NCBI GenBank assembly: GCA_024743015.1 | Contig: JANSXJ010000273.1 | Coordinates: forward strand, 1 to 5,178 | Length of the DNA: 5,178 nucleotides | DNA from: Hyphomonas sp. | GTDB taxonomy: Bacteria; Pseudomonadota; Alphaproteobacteria; Caulobacterales; Hyphomonadaceae | Direction of reading: 5' to 3' | Part shown: positions 4,764 to 5,178 of the stretch, piece by piece | Position numbering within the stretch: position 1 is the stretch's first letter | Layout: each line of letters begins with the position of its first letter | The notes under the pieces: model-generated | What the model saw: only the letters and a program-made list of their open reading frames with translations | Told to the model about the DNA's origin: nothing | The model's database searches: none | Position numbers and translations under genes: made by a program

Positions 4764-5178
4764 ATGAATCTATGGATGAAAACAGCAATGCGGGGTGCGA
4801 TGATGCTCCCGATTGCCGGGCTAGCGGGGCTCGCTGCCCACGCCCAGGATGCAAGCGCGGTCAGTGCTTATGTGGACAGCTCGTACCTGTTCCTCATTGG
4901 TGGTCTGATCGTTATGTTCATGGCGGCAGGTTTCCTCTGTCTCGAGGCTGGCCTGGTGCGCTCGAAGAACGCCTCCATGCAGTCGCTGAAGAATATCGCG
5001 CTGTTCTCAATCGCCGGCCTGATGTTCTGGCTGGTCGGCTACAATATGGCGTATCCGAGTGAGACGATCCTGAACGGTATCTTCGGAGTGCCGGCCTTTA
5101 TCTGGGTCGGCGAGGAAAGTCTCGACACAGGCTACGCCGCAAGCTCTGACTGGTTCTTCCAGATGGTATTTGTAGCGA
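4764..5178 (+). CDS. amt: Ammonium transporter (Amt/AmtB family), N-terminal part (runs off right edge)
   Basis: Amt proteins are trimeric inner-membrane channels that take up ammonium and are commonly gated by a PII protein. The first 138 codons are present. Residues 1-27 form a signal peptide (basic MKTAMR, hydrophobic LPIAGLAGLAA, cleavage after AHA27), as in E. coli AmtB. The mature part shows the first transmembrane helix (about 41-60, LFLIGGLIVMFMAAGFLCLE), then the family signature EAGLVRSKNASMQSLKNIA (61-79), a second helix (80-98, ending FWLVGYNMAYP) and the SDWFFQMVFVA segment (128-138) that begins the next helix. Full-length members have about 400-450 residues, so roughly two thirds is missing. 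The ATG at 4764 is supported by GGGAG. Whether a glnK/glnB gene is adjacent cannot be seen. The family call is firm; the specific paralogue is not known. Confidence 0.93.
   Translation, partial: MNLWMKTAMRGAMMLPIAGLAGLAAHAQDASAVSAYVDSSYLFLIGGLIVMFMAAGFLCLEAGLVRSKNASMQSLKNIALFSIAGLMFWLVGYNMAYPSETILNGIFGVPAFIWVGEESLDTGYAASSDWFFQMVFVA

Noticed and set aside
4652..5062. A 136-codon plus-strand reading frame starting at 4652
   Set aside because: It is out of frame with amt, begins before it without a ribosome-binding site and shows Cys/Arg-rich nonsense composition, whereas the amt frame has clear family motifs.

Overview
The window reads as about 5.2 kb of ordinary chromosome from an alphaproteobacterium. 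The evidence is moderate-to-high GC, compact gene packing, and a BolA gene next to an alphaproteobacterial-type J-domain protein whose N-terminus (KYRPKFTDIRVKPP) I recognise from that class. A marine Hyphomonadaceae- or Maricaulales-like host is my best guess, but this is inference and not proof. No mobile element, phage gene, CRISPR array, tRNA or rRNA was seen.

Layout, left to right. (1) The first 21 codons of purA (adenylosuccinate synthetase) run leftward off the edge. (2) A 149-bp divergent spacer leads to a rightward gene for a cysteine-free, probably exported protein of unknown function. (3) Its stop codon abuts the stop of a leftward pair: a J-domain protein (upstream) and a PlsC-type acyltransferase (downstream), 44 bp apart and probably cotranscribed. 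(4) A 44-bp spacer separates the J-domain gene from a divergent bolA. (5) A small membrane protein of unknown function follows, and its 3' end overlaps the 3' end of a leftward FAD-dependent UbiH/COQ6-type monooxygenase by 47 bp. (6) A 156-bp or longer divergent spacer precedes a rightward ammonium transporter gene (amt), which runs off the right edge.

Functionally the genes are a housekeeping mixture: purine synthesis, membrane lipid acylation, protein and Fe-S/redox homeostasis (J-domain protein and BolA), probable ubiquinone ring hydroxylation and ammonium uptake. I see no single pathway that joins them and no convincing new multi-gene system. The points most worth a second look are an Asn in place of the first Lys of the GDEGKGK loop of PurA, changed residues in the FAD motif of the monooxygenase, a Gln in place of the usual His in the RHR motif of BolA, the very tight convergent gene ends, and two proteins with no recognised family.
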